This document shows positions 24,190-37,258 of a stretch of DNA of 64,000 nucleotides, one piece after another. The notes below the pieces were generated by a model. It was not told the origin of the DNA and made no database searches. It was given only the letters and a program-made list of their open reading frames with translations. The stretch spans positions 12,462,001 to 12,526,000 of the forward strand of contig OZ176052.1 in NCBI GenBank assembly GCA_964247055.1. The letters run 5' to 3'. A program made the translations under genes and the position numbers. The number at the start of each line of letters is the position of its first letter. Within the stretch, counting starts at the first letter, position 1. Origin of the DNA: Paragordius varius (taxonomy: Eukaryota; Nematomorpha).

Positions 24190-24784
24190 ATATAAAATTT
24201 ATAAATGGTGAACTAGAAAAAATGATCAATAAAATATCTTTAATATTAAGCAAATTAAATTAAATTTGTTTAAAAAATGAACAAATTAGATACGCTTCTA
24301 CATGAAAAACATTGGTGTGTCAAATAACCAAAAGTTACATTCAGAGTTGGGTTGACCGTTCATAATAAACGGTATTTTGAATGGAATATTGTTTAGTAAT
24401 ACTTCCTTGGAAAAATACATACGTTTTTTAAAGCTTAAAAGTATAAAGTCACTTTTGTTAATGACAAAAAAATCGTACATCAAAATTATCGTCTATCTTT
24501 CATTTATGATTCTAAGAGTTAGACCATCATCCCAAAAAAATGCAAACAATATTGATGCTTTCGAATGTTGCTGTTATCGCAAAATTAAGAAAGAATGGAT
24601 CGATAGTTTCAACCGACGTGACGAAACATTTTAATTAACTTAAGAAATTAGCTTTTTGAAACTATCCACACTTTTAGGAAAAGCGCAATGGGAGCGAGAT
24701 AATTTGACGTAAATGTAATAATTTTAGCTTACAATTGATGTTGGCTTTTAGAAACGACCCGCGTGGAAATCTCAACCTCTATAG

Positions 24785-25147
24785 TCAATAACGACTTTGG
24801 ATTTTATCAAGAATAAAACAGTTTTCATTAAAATCGTTTTTAATAGAGTGAATAGCATTAGATAAAAATAAAATAATTTTTAATTTTTTTAAATTCAATT
24901 TTTCAAAAAATTGACCTGTTATATTTATCTATTAGTTCAACCCTAACCTACCCTTGTATTTAAGTTTCCAAACATCCAATTCTTCGCGCAATAGATTGAA
25001 TTTTTTCTGATAATCGACAAGAGACATTATCAACTTGTCATCAGTAACATTGTGAAAATGGTAGGCGGCTGGTTTAAAATTTTTGTTTTTACAATAATTA
25101 TTTTTAACTTTTAAACCATATTTCCTGCGTTTGTCATGTTGAGGCCT
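24785..25147 (-). CDS. Unidentified coding exons (partial gene)
   Basis: Two segments join in phase across a 36-bp GT-AG intron (24951-24916). Exon A (25147-24952) reads RPQHDKRRKYGLKVKNNYCK, then FKPAAYHFHNVTDDKLIMSL and DYQKKFNLLREELDVWKLKY. Exon B (24915-24785) reads GQFFEKLNLKKLKIILFLSN and ends NCFILDKIQSRY plus TGA. Codon use and the amphipathic charge pattern look like real protein: a basic start, then helices that could form a coiled coil. I do not recognise the family. The 5' end is unresolved: a 23-bp candidate intron precedes exon A, but the frame above it hits a stop. It may belong to the same gene as the exons at 23410-24483, which follow on the same strand. Confidence 0.45.
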
Positions 25148-26760
25148 CTAGGGTATAAAAAGTTAGGTACTTTTTATTTATGGATATAGATTTTATAGAA
25201 ATAAAACCAATATTGATAAATTTAGCTAGTCATTTAGACTCTTATGGTTTTATATATAAATATATATTAATTTTTAGAAGGAATTGCAATAAATACCTAA
25301 GTTCGTTTCAGGTTTAATAGGTGTAACAAATAAATAAAGCCCTCATATTATACTTATGGTTGTAAATTTTAGATTAAAAATTGTTTTGCATGAAATTATT
25401 TAGCCTAATCTGTAAACAGTAATAAAAATACCCAAATGTAGAAATAATTTCTAAATGACACAAATGACTTACGTGAAAAAAGGAAATCATAAGTCGTGCC
25501 TCTTAATATACCATAATGTTGCATTTAAAATATTTAACATAACAACAATCATTTCACATAATTTTGGCTATTAATTAGTTTCAATAAAAATGCATTAAGT
25601 TTGAGTATACCAATTTTCAATGGATATTAAGTCAAATTAATTGAGTATCAAAACACGGAAAAATATATTTTAGCTTTCGCACTTGACAAATGGTTTTAAT
25701 ATATAAGGGCGGTTTTACCCTTTTACCCTATTTAACTCATTAAAAATGGAAATCTCTTATTATCAGATGGTGGTAGGCTCATTGTATTTAATGATTTTAG
25801 GAATTAGGAATCATTTTATTTTCCGACTTTTCTCTATATGCCTCCGAACCATTAATACTGTATAATGAGTTATTGATAATCCTACCTAGCAAATATTATT
25901 ATAAAGTGTGCTAATGTAAGGATAAATGCCAAATTGTGATAAAATGACACTTCCAAATCCATATAACTCATTTCTTCCAATCATGTTCTCAAAAAAGCCT
26001 TCAAGTATTTCTATCGTTATTTAAATACACCCATATGTTATTTTTGTGTCCCCGAATCAAATATTTTAATTAAATAGGGGCAGAAAGAATATAACCCAAT
26101 CGTATTTTCTAATAAAAAAAGTATTAAGTTATATTTGTTTAAACCCTTATCCATCAAACTCGGAAGATATCCACATACATTCATGATTTAAACAACAATT
26201 TATGCATTTAAAAAAATTCCAAAAAAACAAGAGTTTCCAATAGGTTATAGAGTGAATATATAAATATTAATTCTTTGTTTAGCTATTAATATTTTTATTG
26301 TCTCTTATAAAATTTTACGTTGAAAACGCTTGTTTTAATTACTTTTGTTTGGGCTCCCCAAAACACAACTGCAAATGTCTATTAAAAAACAAGATCTCTT
26401 CATTTTAAACGCAAAAAAACGCGATTAAGCAATAATTCAATAAAGATATAAACTTTCATATAAATAATAAATTTCTGCGAAAAAAACGCTTAAATAGCGT
26501 TAAATTAAATAACCACAAGGGCTATTTATATATAAAGGGAAAATACATCAAACATTGGAGTAGAGAAACCGATGCATATTAGCAATAAATTTAATTGGTA
26601 ACCAATCAGAAGACTAATATAAATGACTATGCATATTAAACATTTTTTATAAATACTTTTATTAAGAGTTTTATCTCTAATAGCCATTGGAATTAAATTA
26701 CAAAGCCCAATTTTAATTTAAAAAAAATAAATTATATACAAAATTAATAAATAATTTATT
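25148..26760. other. Non-coding stretch between the unidentified exons and NAE1
   Basis: AT-rich sequence with no supported gene or identifiable element. The NAE1 3' UTR and terminator would lie at its right end. Confidence 0.45.
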
Positions 26761-29700
26761 TTACACGGTTGAAGAATTAACCGTTAAAAGAGTGCCATCG
26801 ATTGCACTGTAAAATAAAGCGCCTTGCAAAGGTATATATTGTTTTGTAAGTAATTTAATACATTGTTGTGCGAGGATGCCACCGGCTATAGAACTCACGG
26901 CCTCAATTTCACCAATCATTTCATATTTTATGCTACAAAAAATTAAATAAAATAAAGATTATATATAAGGATTGAGTTTTTGACGGGTCAAAATTAATAA
27001 CGGGTCTGACCACTTATCAATGCAGTCATTCATAGCTATAACCCGTCAGTACCATAAATAATATATGCGTTGTTGTAACTAAATTAAACAAATTTGACGG
27101 TTTGAATTGGTTATTAATATCACAATTTTCGTAAAATTTTAACTTTAGAATAAAAATTTATAATTTATCAGATATTTAACATAAGTTAAATGTATGACTG
27201 GTTATTTTCAAAAGAGTGACACCATAATGCATTTATAAGTCAGACCCAACCATAGTTATATAATTATTATATCATATTTAATATAATTTCATTATAATTA
27301 GCGCCAATTATAAAATTAATAAATTATATTTATTTATTTACCCTTCTCTCACTAAGGCGCGCATTCTTTCATATTGATTTTTATCAAAAACACAACCATC
27401 ATTGCTTAAATGTTCACTAATTTGTGTTAGGATATCATCAGCCTCCATATTTTTTAACAGTGAATATTTTGGATTGCGATTTAATACAGTAAAAAGTTTA
27501 TGTAAAAGTAAAAAATCAAATTTGCTAAAATTTGAAGATCCAATATCCTCAGGAATATACGTTTTGATTTCATTTTTAAGGCTGTCGTTTAACATTTTTT
27601 GACACTCATCATAAGTCATACCAGGACATGTTTGGATATTTTTAGCATTTTTACCTGAGAAATTAAAATAAAAAAACTTACAAAATGCTTCAATTTCAGA
27701 CATGTCGACATATTTCAAAACTTCAAAAGCCCCAAACTAAAGAATTTAAAGATATGTAGATACTAGATCTTTGAGAATAGTTTGAAAAGCGGTACATTCC
27801 TCAGCAAATTGCTCCTTATAAAGTTGTAAAAGTTGGATGTAAATGTAAGAATCACAATTCATATCAGGTAATTGTCCTTTTATTGGCAAAAAACCTGAGA
27901 GCAAATACAGTATTAATAGAAATTATAAATTTAATATAGCTAAAAAAATAAAAGAATAATTTGTGTATAAAAAAACCATATTAGTTTTTATTTCTAAAAT
28001 TAATAAGAAACAGAGGTGTAAATTCGTACGACTCACTATAAACATATCATAATTATTATTTAAGTTACATAATTAAGGATTAAAAAATATGGTTTTTTAC
28101 AATATAAATATATTACTTTTTTTACCTTTTATGCTTTGTTTTTATAATTTTAAGTTTTACTGTATATAAAGCATACTTTTTAAACCATTATTTTATTAAT
28201 ATTTTATCGTTTTAGTAGTGAAGTAAGGTATAGAAATGTGGATTGATAAGATATTTACTTAAATAATTTACGATCAGCATGAAATAAACAAAGAAAAATA
28301 TGGTTTGGAAATTATTCTTTTATTTTTTAATTTAAGTGTACTGTATTAAACTACTGTGGCAAAAATTATACAAACAAAACGTAAAAACGAAAAGACAAAT
28401 ATATATTTTAGAAAAGACAACCATAATTTTATAATTTTGATCTTTTTAATTTTAAACTATCTTTTCCGCCGCATATAAATAGTGATGTAAATTGATTACA
28501 CTCTCAAATTTATATTTCAAAATTGTATTTTAATTTTAGTAATTATAAAGGTAAAAAGTATGGTTGTCTTTTTAAAAAAATATTTGTCTCTTAATTATTA
28601 CGTTTTGTCCGTTTATTTAAAATTTTTAATTGTAATACCATATTTCTCATAAAATGACTTGAGTGCACAAGCCTTCCACCAAAATTTAGTGTTTTCATCT
28701 CCGTTAAAAACAAAAGTGGTTTTTGCATTTATCATGCTTTTCCAAAAATCAATATTAGATCGTGGGTCCTCAAATATAGATTTTATGTTTTGAGGAATCT
28801 ACATTAACATATGATTAAAATGGTTACTTTAAATTTATACAAGAGAATCTGATATTAGGTGGAAAACAAAAATAGTGTGAAAATAGGAAGTAATCTTTTT
28901 TAATAAAACAATAAAAACGATTCTAATTGAAAATGGTCACAGTTCCATTTTCATAAATTGTTTTTTTGCTCATTTTTTTAATTTATTAGCCCATTTATTA
29001 TAACAAAACACTATAATCGGTGACTTAAATAGAATAAAAACGGTTTTTTATAAAAATAGATGCTGAAAAAATTAAAATTATTTTTTGGAATAGTTAGGAT
29101 TGCGATACTGGTTCTAAAAACAGTTCCGCAAATGATTTAAATTGTTACAAAAAAGTTTTTTCCCGATTCGATTCCTATTTTTTTCAAAAAATGAAGAATT
29201 ATATGATTTTTATCACAGGTCTCGTATAAACATACGATTTTATGTTTACTTGCTTATTATAGTAAATTTTCTCCTTAAACATATATAAAATCCTTAATAG
29301 ACAATTTTACTAAAAATACATGTTTAAAAGTCATAATATAATAATCCTTAAAACATTTAAAAAAACCATTTAAACTATCACGATAAAGAATAAATAGTTA
29401 AAAATTACTTGAAAAGGAGGAATTATCATGGTATTAACTGCTTTAATGCAATCACTTTCAAATTCCTGAATGCTTTCCCGTTCTTCAACAATGCAATTCA
29501 TGTTACATTCTTTGATTAAAATGATAAATTATGTATACCATTTTTAATGTAATCTTTAAATTGATTTTTAACATCAAATGTTATTGACTTGTTGTACGAA
29601 CCCGATGTAGTCTATAATTTTATGCATAAAAAATTTACATTAAATTCATCCCAAAAGCGTATTAAACCGATAATGTATGGATATTTGGCTAAATCCTGTA

Positions 29701-30352
29701 ACATATAAAATTTATTATAATACTTTAATTGGCATCTCATCAATTTTATTAATTTTTAAAAAGTTTTTCAGCCTGTCAAATGGTTTAGTGACCCGTAAGT
29801 CCAAAATTTCATTTTCGACGTTTCTTTCAATAACTTATTGATTAAATAAATATATATACTATTTGTTTCTGGGTGTATGATTGTCGCAAAAAACATCATA
29901 CCTTTGTTATATGAAAGCAAAAGCGGTAAAGATTGAGACCAGGAATTTAAAATAAAATCGATACAATTAAAATAATCTGATATAATAAAATCGAAATTTT
30001 CGTATTGGTCAATGCAAAGATTCTTTAATAAATGAAAATGTACTTCTAGCAAATTTATGGACGTGTCGGGATTCATAGTTGATATATTATCTAAAATTGA
30101 TTTCACATTATTATTGCCATTATAAAAATTTTGAGTAGGGTTTTCTTTTACAAATATCGAAATTTTACCAACACCTATTATAAATTTATAAAGAAACCTG
30201 CGAGAACCAAATTTTTTAAAATTTCACAATTTATAAATGTTAAATTAATGATGCAAATATGAGATTCACTCAATTTTTTTTGCCCATGCAATCCCCATAA
30301 TCTATAAAATAGAATATGTTAGGTACCGAGTTTGCCTATCAAATTTCTGCAT
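26761..30352 (-). CDS. NAE1: NEDD8-activating enzyme E1 regulatory subunit (APP-BP1)
   Basis: With UBA3 this forms the E1 that adenylates NEDD8 for cullin neddylation. Twelve exons (30352-30327, 30301-30198, 30174-29860, 29833-29724, 29695-29639, 29611-29539, 29509-29409, 28798-28639, 27894-27764, 27736-27682, 27654-27342, 26932-26761) sum to 1617 nt, or 538 aa plus stop. Human NAE1 is 534 aa. Signatures in order are [108 protein letters not shown] and the terminal [16 protein letters not shown]. As expected for the regulatory subunit, no catalytic Cys motif or full ATP-binding GxGxxG loop is obvious. Eight of eleven introns are 23-29 bp. The three long ones (about 410-745 bp) include one with a MITE. 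The gene appears intact. Confidence 0.95.
28342..28634. mobile_element. MITE family G copy inside NAE1 intron 8
   Basis: The element has inverted arms ATACAAACAAAACGTAAAAA and TTACGTTTTGTCCGT, with sub-terminal blocks AAAGACAACCATA and TATGGTTGTCTTT. Its right terminus (ATTTTTAATTGTA) ends four bases from the NAE1 splice donor at 28638. It is similar in size and arms to the copy at 56945-57234, which also sits in an intron (citrate synthase). Confidence 0.72.
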
Positions 30353-30795
30353 GGTTTAAATTTAAAAAATATGTGTGAAAAAAACGTAAAGCTGTTTTTA
30401 TATAAGGAATAAAATTAGTTGCAAAATTCAGTTTAAAATTCAATATTTTTTAAGATGGTTTTTACTCAATTAAATACGATCATAAATGTTTTAGTGAAAA
30501 GCTTTGATATTCTATTTTGTAATTAAAATTTAATATAACATTAAAATCCAATTATTTTTAAAATTAAGTCTAATTCTATTTCTACACATTATTATTATTA
30601 TATATCAGTTTTTAGTGGTTTAAAATTTGGCGGCTAATTTAGAGAGTATGTTAGTAATTTAATCGATAAACTATTTTTGTGTAATGCGCTTGCCTGGCGA
30701 TTTGCATGTTTAAAAATGGATATAATGCCAGAGAAACTTTTTGGGTCATATATACCTAAACTCCATTTGCTTTTGGATAATTCAATAACCTAGAC
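30353..30795. other. Upstream region of NAE1
   Basis: AT-rich sequence that must hold the NAE1 5' UTR and promoter. No specific element can be supported. It ends at the target duplication ACCTAGAC (30788-30795) of the adjacent hAT element. Confidence 0.4.
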
Positions 30796-33088
30796 CAGTG
30801 GTACTCACCTAAAAAATTTGACGGGCCAAATAAAATATATTTTTTTTTCGAGGGCCATAAACCTTATAATGGCAAATATTCCATAGCTATTTAACACATA
30901 TGCACATATTTATACTCTAAATCAGCACAATGAATTTTTTGCGGATCGCATGTAAATCCAGCTAAAAACTGGTTTTACCATTTGGTTTAAAAATAAAAAA
31001 TTTTGATAACAATTTTTATTTCGATATTAACCAATATTTTTTGACAAATTTGGTTTCACCTCATGGCAGGACAATCTTAATACGTCGTCCCAATGATCAT
31101 CGGTTAAGCAGTTTCTGTATGTATTCTTGACATATTTTATTTTTTAAGACTTCTCGCTTGTATAAGTTGAGGGGAAAAGAGTTAATATAACCTGAGCACA
31201 TTTTTTTATTTTCATATCTATTTGGCACCTATTGCCAAAACTCTACATATCTTTCTTCTCTATGATTCTCTTTGAATATCCAAATTAGAATTTTTAAAAC
31301 CTACGAAGTCTGAAATGATATGCGTCTGATCAAAACCCAAATGCTCAAGTTGTTTAATATTGAATATATCCATATGCCATGGATTTTCAACGAGTTTTAA
31401 GCAATTCTTAATATATCTTAATTGAAATCTGAATTATTGGAAAATATAGGAGTGTTTAATTTATAAAATTTAGTTTATATTATTATTAGCAAATTGGGTT
31501 ATTATTTTACTTTCTTGACGACGTATTTAAAAGTTTATAAGAAATGTCGCATAGGTAGGCTAATAAAACCCACCATATGTCACTATTAATTTCCTCGTCA
31601 AACTTTCTGTTATCTTTTATAAATAATAGAATTTCATGTCTTAAAACGAAAAATCTATTTTATACTTTGCTAAGGCTTAGCCATCTCACAGCGATAATCA
31701 AACTCACTGTGGATATCTTTCAGAAGGTTTTTTAATTTACGGCGGTTGAGTTCTCTGCCACGAATTGGTTAACTATGTCCACAACTGTTTTAATTACTGA
31801 ATGTGCTTCATCTTTTATACGCGAAACCAAGTTTGATGAATAAATCAGTGAAATGATAAAATATTTTGTAAATTATATTTGTTTTTCGAAAGAGGAATAT
31901 ATCCTTTGGTTATTCAAATCATAGAGGGACAGCCATGTGTGCAGATCGAAACCAATTTTTCATAGATATACCATTATTATCGAAAAAAGTGTTAATTATT
32001 TCAAGAAAATCAATTCCTATCGTGGTATTATTTTGTCGTTGCAAAATCTTACGAAGAGCGCACATTGAGGTGTTGTACTAATATCAGGCTAGAATTAATA
32101 GCATTACTAAAATTTTTGCAGTTTTCCAGTGCCAATAATGTATTGTTAAAAATATATTTAGACTATTAAAGTTTTTTAATTTGCCTCATCATTTGATCTT
32201 TATACGGAATTTATTAAATAAAAAGTGCAACCATTTATTAGACATTCTTTTAGTTAGGAATCAGTAAACGGTTTCATATTTTTTCCTAAAATATAACAAA
32301 TTTCATACGAAGCTAATTATACAACTTTTTCCTGGGAGAAAGCTATGGACATAGATTTTCCTTTCTGGTATAATTCCTTATTCTTTTTATATTTTTCGTT
32401 TTTCCTCATGTTTGGTAATTTATGAGAATAATGGATTGTAAAATTTTTTCAATATTGTATTTTTTAATAATTATGTTGTCCTTACATGGCAGGTCACAAC
32501 ATTTTTATTTTAAACGACAAAGATTTTTTTTCCCATTCTTTTTTTAAGGTCAATTTTCATCGGATAATTCACGTTTTTTAGCATTAGATGTCATCCTTTG
32601 AATTTATGTTTAAATATTATGTTAATTTTTTCAAAAAATAGGAGTTTAATTTGAATTACGCTATAAAAAAAACAAGTTGAGATTTAATGATGTTTATTTG
32701 AAAAATATTTTATGGGAATGAGCTATGAAAAATGAGGCAGGATAGCTATGAAAAGATTATGTATATGCAAGTATGGGTGACAGGCTTGCTTAAATACAAA
32801 AAAGGAATGCAATAAAAATTTCTAAATAGAAAAGATAATAGAATACAGAAACAACGTGTGCCAAAATTTTGAAATTATAATGTAGTACGGAAATTTTTCT
32901 ACATTTCGAATTGGGTAAAAAATAATAACTACCAAAATTAAATTTAAAGAAAATAAATTAATATTAAAATAATCGGAAATTCGTTTATGTGTTAAAAAAA
33001 TAATATAAGTATCAATATGGTCATAGGGCAATTTTGAAGCACTCTTAGGGCCGCATGCGGCCCGCGGGCCGCGGTTTAAGTATCACTG
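30796..33088 (-). mobile_element. hAT-superfamily DNA transposon, dead
   Basis: The element starts CAGTGGTACTCACC and ends GGTTTAAGTATCACTG, and is flanked by a perfect 8-bp duplication ACCTAGAC (30788-30795 and 33089-33096). The GC-rich sub-terminal CGGCCCGCGGGCCGCGG is typical of hAT elements of the GTF2IRD2/ZBED-like group. The interior has scattered, heavily broken transposase-like stretches on the minus strand (around 31030-32600). I did not find any open frame long enough for a functional transposase. At 2293 bp it is about the right size for a slightly shortened autonomous element. The perfect TSD shows a clean insertion into the region just left of R3 copy 3. Confidence 0.88.
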
Positions 33089-33111
33089 ACCTAGACCAAT
33101 TTAAAATTAAT

Positions 33112-33530
33112 TATCTTAAAATATTTTTAAGGTATTTAGCCGTATTAAAAAATATGCTTTTTTAGTCTTTTAGGCACAATAAAAAAAATTATCATATTCC
33201 ATTTTTTCTATCAATTTTTTGAAGTCGCTAATGCAACAGGCCAATAAATGTATATTATGGTTAAAAAATGTAAGGTTAACTATAAAAACTTCAGACAATT
33301 TACCAGCAAAAGTTTGATACATTTTGAATATCAGCTGTTCCCTTCAATCGTTTGGAGCTGTCCCAATTTTAGGCTCTAAAAGTCACAAAACTATAAAAAA
33401 ATATAAACATTTTTATCAAATACATTAAAACAATGTTTGATAATTTTATCAATAGTTTATTATTGAGCGCTAAGTGTAAACTAGGACAAAAAGTGAAAAT
33501 GTAATGAAGCGTTAAAAGTGTTTAGAGTAC
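33112..33530 (+). repeat. Dispersed repeat family R3, copy 3
   Basis: Resembles 1538-1975 and 20779-21083. Shared blocks include TTTTTAAGGTATTTAG, ACAGGCCAATAAATGTATATTA, TACCAGCAAAAGTTTGATAC, GTCCCAATTTTAGGCTC, AAAGTCACAAAACT and, beyond copy 2's break, GGACAAAAAGTGAAAATG. The termini are not identified. Confidence 0.58.
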
Positions 33531-34246
33531 AATTCAAAAACAATAAAGTAAAGAAAGATAATTAGTTTCTCAGATTTAAATATGCTAAAAAACCATTATC
33601 AGAAAATGCATGATTCGCATGATACATTAAGTTTTGGGCCTTATGGTTCATTTAGAAAGTTAACTTTGCCTTTATGAGGTTGCGTATAGGGTGAGCAGAT
33701 TAGCGTACATTACCGCAATTTTAATAATACGGTAAAATTATTTGAAAAGCAAATTCTGATAATTTTAAAATGTTGCATAAAAAATCGACGAAAGTTTACC
33801 CACACCACTATTTTATCAAAAATTTTAAAAATAATAAACAAATTTGCCATTTTATTTTTCCATAGTATTTTTTTGCATAATATTAATGCATATTTAAAAT
33901 CTCAAATAAATTTAGCTCTATAAAACATATAAAAAATTTAATTCAGTATATCATAGTTGTCTTATAGCCAACCCAAATTGTTGGTTTTTAATAACAACAT
34001 AATATGGAGATTATCATTATTAGCCTATTATAGCAATTACATAGCATTTCATATCGAGCAATTATGTTGTTTGTAAATTTTACCTTGGTTTTTGCCAAAG
34101 ACGCCGTGGAATTAATCAGAGACTATAAAAAGGACTGGAACCGAAATCCGAACTAAAAATGGCTTCCGTTAAAATCCCTGAAAATAACCATAAAAGTTTG
34201 TTTAATCATAAACAATATTGTTAGTGTAAACTTCATCACTATATAT
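33531..34246. other. Non-coding stretch
   Basis: AT-rich sequence with no supported gene. Confidence 0.4.
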
Positions 34247-34318
34247 GAGGGGTGGCCAACCTTTTTATCCCGCGGGCACGTATGATTATTAAGTATTAAA
34301 AGATTCATTTATAACTTA

Positions 34319-34352
<34 letters not shown>

Positions 34353-35343
34353 CAATTTACGGATTAGGGTGACTAGCACAGCCATTTTAAAAAAATATTA
34401 TTTTTATATAAAATTTTAATTTTATCGGAATATATAATGATGATTCGGAAGACCACTGGATGCCACAATGTACAAATACTAAAAGCATTTACATTTTTCA
34501 ATTTATTAAATTTACAATGGATAATTAACTGTACATCTTGCGACGGATTTTGAATGAATCAAGTAAAAAATAAATTTGTAGCTCTTAGAAAAAATCTTTA
34601 TTATTACCAGACCAGGTTTTAAATAATGGATATATGCTTCAAGATAATCGTAAATCAGAAAGAGTGTCGTGCCGTAGTTTTAAGCTAAGGTAAAGGAAAT
34701 GGTGTTGACATAATGAGCACAGCAGATGTAGGATGGTTGGGCTGTGCTGTATAATTATGTTTTATTGATTCTATAATATTCTTTTTGTCTTCATAATTTT
34801 AAAATGGCACTTTAGAAGTTTTAACAAAGCTTTTTTCCGAATTTATCCGTCCAGAAAAAATTTGTTGTTTTTCTGATAATTTATAGTGTGCAAATATGGA
34901 ATTTTTTGAATTTTTGATGTATTTTACAATGGAGTGTTTCTGAGCATTTTGCCCTTTCAATACCTTGATTTTGATTCAAAAATATCTGAATTGTATTTTA
35001 GATATATTTTATACGGTAGTGATTTTCTTTGGACATTTCTTTAAGCAAAGACAATTATCATTATTCATTAAAAAAAATTTTTTCCCATTAATTTCTATTT
35101 TATATTTTAGCATTATTCTGGCTTGTAATTTTAATTATAGTAATATAAGTTTGAAGGATACCTGCTTTTTTTTCCTAATTTAAACTATTTTCTATGGCAA
35201 TCACAATTTTTGTTAACAACAAAATTTTTTCAAACACAACAGAAAAATAAATTATAATTTCGTGGGGAAAAAATTCTTTGCGAAAATGTTTTGAAATCTC
35301 GCGGTCATGAAGTCAACTGCGGTCGACCGTTTGGCCACCCCTG
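34247..35343. mobile_element. Second hAT-type element, non-autonomous
   Basis: The left terminus reads AGGGGTGGCCAACCTTTTTA then CCCGCGGGCACG. The right terminus, CGGTCGACCGTTTGGCCACC+CCTG, is its inverted counterpart. The flanking octamers CTATATAT and ATGTATAT match at six of eight positions, fitting an aged 8-bp duplication. A pure (AT)n tract of about 30 bp lies at 34320-34350. Open frames inside are short and unsupported. A fragment of the same left end recurs at about 59372-59470. The family resembles the widespread CAGGGGTGGCCAA-type hAT elements. Confidence 0.72.
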
Positions 35344-36127
35344 ATGTATATTTTCTTTCTCGAGTTTCACAATTATTTTATGGTATTATACTCAATTCTT
35401 TTTATAATTTACTGAACGACTAACTAATTCAATACAATATATTTGTATAGCCACTAAAATCAGTAAAAATGTTTAAAAAAAATAGGATATTTTTAGTGTG
35501 AAGAAATTTTTTTAAAACCTCTATGTTAAATAGGCACTTAAGAAGCAATGTTTAAAACATAACCGCATCGGTGTATATGTCACTTACCTTATTTTAAACG
35601 CAAAACTATGTGCCTTAAGGATTTTTTTATATTAGGATTAAGGAACACTAATATTTAATAATTACACCCATTGTTTTGTTTTACACCGTGAGCGGTACTT
35701 TCCAAATATTTAAAATCTGGAAATATTTTATAAATAATTCGTTGGTGATGTCTTTTAAAAAAATTAATAAAAAAAACCATTTATACTTAAAAAAAATTAA
35801 CTACGCACACGATTCCTTTATGCTTGTACTTATAAATTTAAGCCTTCGTTTAAATTTAAATAATAATATATAAGTTTAACTAATTAAATAAATAAATTAA
35901 TATATATTTTAATAAATATAAAACATGATTGATAATTTATATTTCGGATTTTTCGGAGATATAAAACAGACACCGAAATCTCACAAATCTTTTTGAATAC
36001 ATCGTTTTGAATGTGCGTCTTTTGTCTTTCTTATTCAAAAATAAAATACCAGATGTCTTTATGGATTTCATTAACTCTCTATGAATTAAATTAATTTTTT
36101 TAGCCTTCGTATTATTCTATTTAAGAT
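35344..36127. other. Non-coding stretch upstream of the Kunitz gene
   Basis: AT-rich sequence. It would contain the Kunitz gene promoter. No element was recognised. Confidence 0.4.
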
Positions 36128-37258
36128 ATGAGTAAAATATTCACCATAATATTAATATGGTCTGCAATTATCGGTAATTAAAACTTTAAATTTCGTCTTT
36201 ACCAATATCATTGTTTTTATGTGTGTGCGATAGACATATCCTGGGAACAATCCTATTATTTCGATGTGAATTCTGGCCAATGCAAATCACTCTACATCGA
36301 TTACCAATGTCGAGACAATCAACTTTATTACGCGAGTTATCATGAATGCAGATCTTCTTGTTTCTACTCAAAAAGATGGCCAACTTTCGCCCCACCAGTT
36401 CCACCCCCGCCTCCTCCACCTACTTTGCCTCCGAGTAAGTCGAATTTTGTCTTAAATACATATATTATTTTGTTGGATTAAAACAAAAGTTAAATGGGCT
36501 AAATTTTATTTTTTCCGTAATTAATTTTTTTCGACATCAAAGTGGCTATCACTGCTTATTTAACAATCATCTTTTTCATGAAAATGGTGGAAATCCTATT
36601 TAAATGTTAAAATACATTGATTAGGGTTGGGTCTGAACGGTTTGAATGAATTCAAGACGGCTGCTATATAGAAATAACATAACTTTCAAATTCATATTTA
36701 TCATGTGGTATAATTAATATGAAACGAATATATAAAATACAAAATCAATATCAATCTTTTTTCATCATTTGTAATTAATTTAATAATATAAATCAATTTT
36801 AACGGTTAACTTCCTTTTTTTGGTGCAATAACAACATATTTCCGTGTAATTATGACTAAGACCATAAATTCCTGCTTTCATTAACGATCAGCAGCTTATT
36901 TTCTAGTTACAAACCCCCAAGTCTAACCCTTATACATATACTTATTTACCCGAAAATTCCCATTTAAATATAATTTTTATATAATGCTTACATTACAGTC
37001 ACCATAGATAAGTGTACCCTACCAGTCTCGTACGGGGAATATTGTCAAACCAATAATAACAATAATAATTATCTATTCACTTATTTGACAACACCAGTTA
37101 CCACTTTTCTGCGTTACTACTATGATCCATTCAAGAAATCTTGTCTTATGTTCAATTATCGAGGATGTGGGGGCAATGAAAACAATTTCGTCTCCAGAAA
37201 TGAATGTGAAATGAATTGCCCTCAACAACCGTCTTCAATTTACCAATACCTCGATTAA
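36128..37258 (+). CDS. Secreted Kunitz/BPTI-domain protein
   Basis: Three exons join in phase. Exon 1 (36128-36173) encodes a signal peptide, [15 protein letters not shown]. After a 60-bp intron, exon 2 (36234-36434) encodes a half-Kunitz-like module ([26 protein letters not shown]) and a proline tract. After a 564-bp intron, exon 3 (36999-37258) encodes a clear Kunitz domain: [32 protein letters not shown], then [16 protein letters not shown]. The order and spacing of the last four cysteines and the YRGCGGNxNNF core match BPTI inhibitors. Between the second cysteine and RYYYD lies an insertion of about 19 residues (an Asn run and a Thr-rich loop), so the loop next to the reactive site is enlarged and inhibitory activity is uncertain. 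The protein is small, about 165 aa, ending IYQYLD. It is convergent with the ZP gene. Confidence 0.88.

Noticed and set aside
34080-34110. CTTGGTTTTTGCCAAAG at 34086 also occurs in the PWWP exon (51962), suggesting a gene fragment
   Set aside because: The match is limited to about 17 bases and flanking sequence does not encode PWWP residues. It is probably chance.
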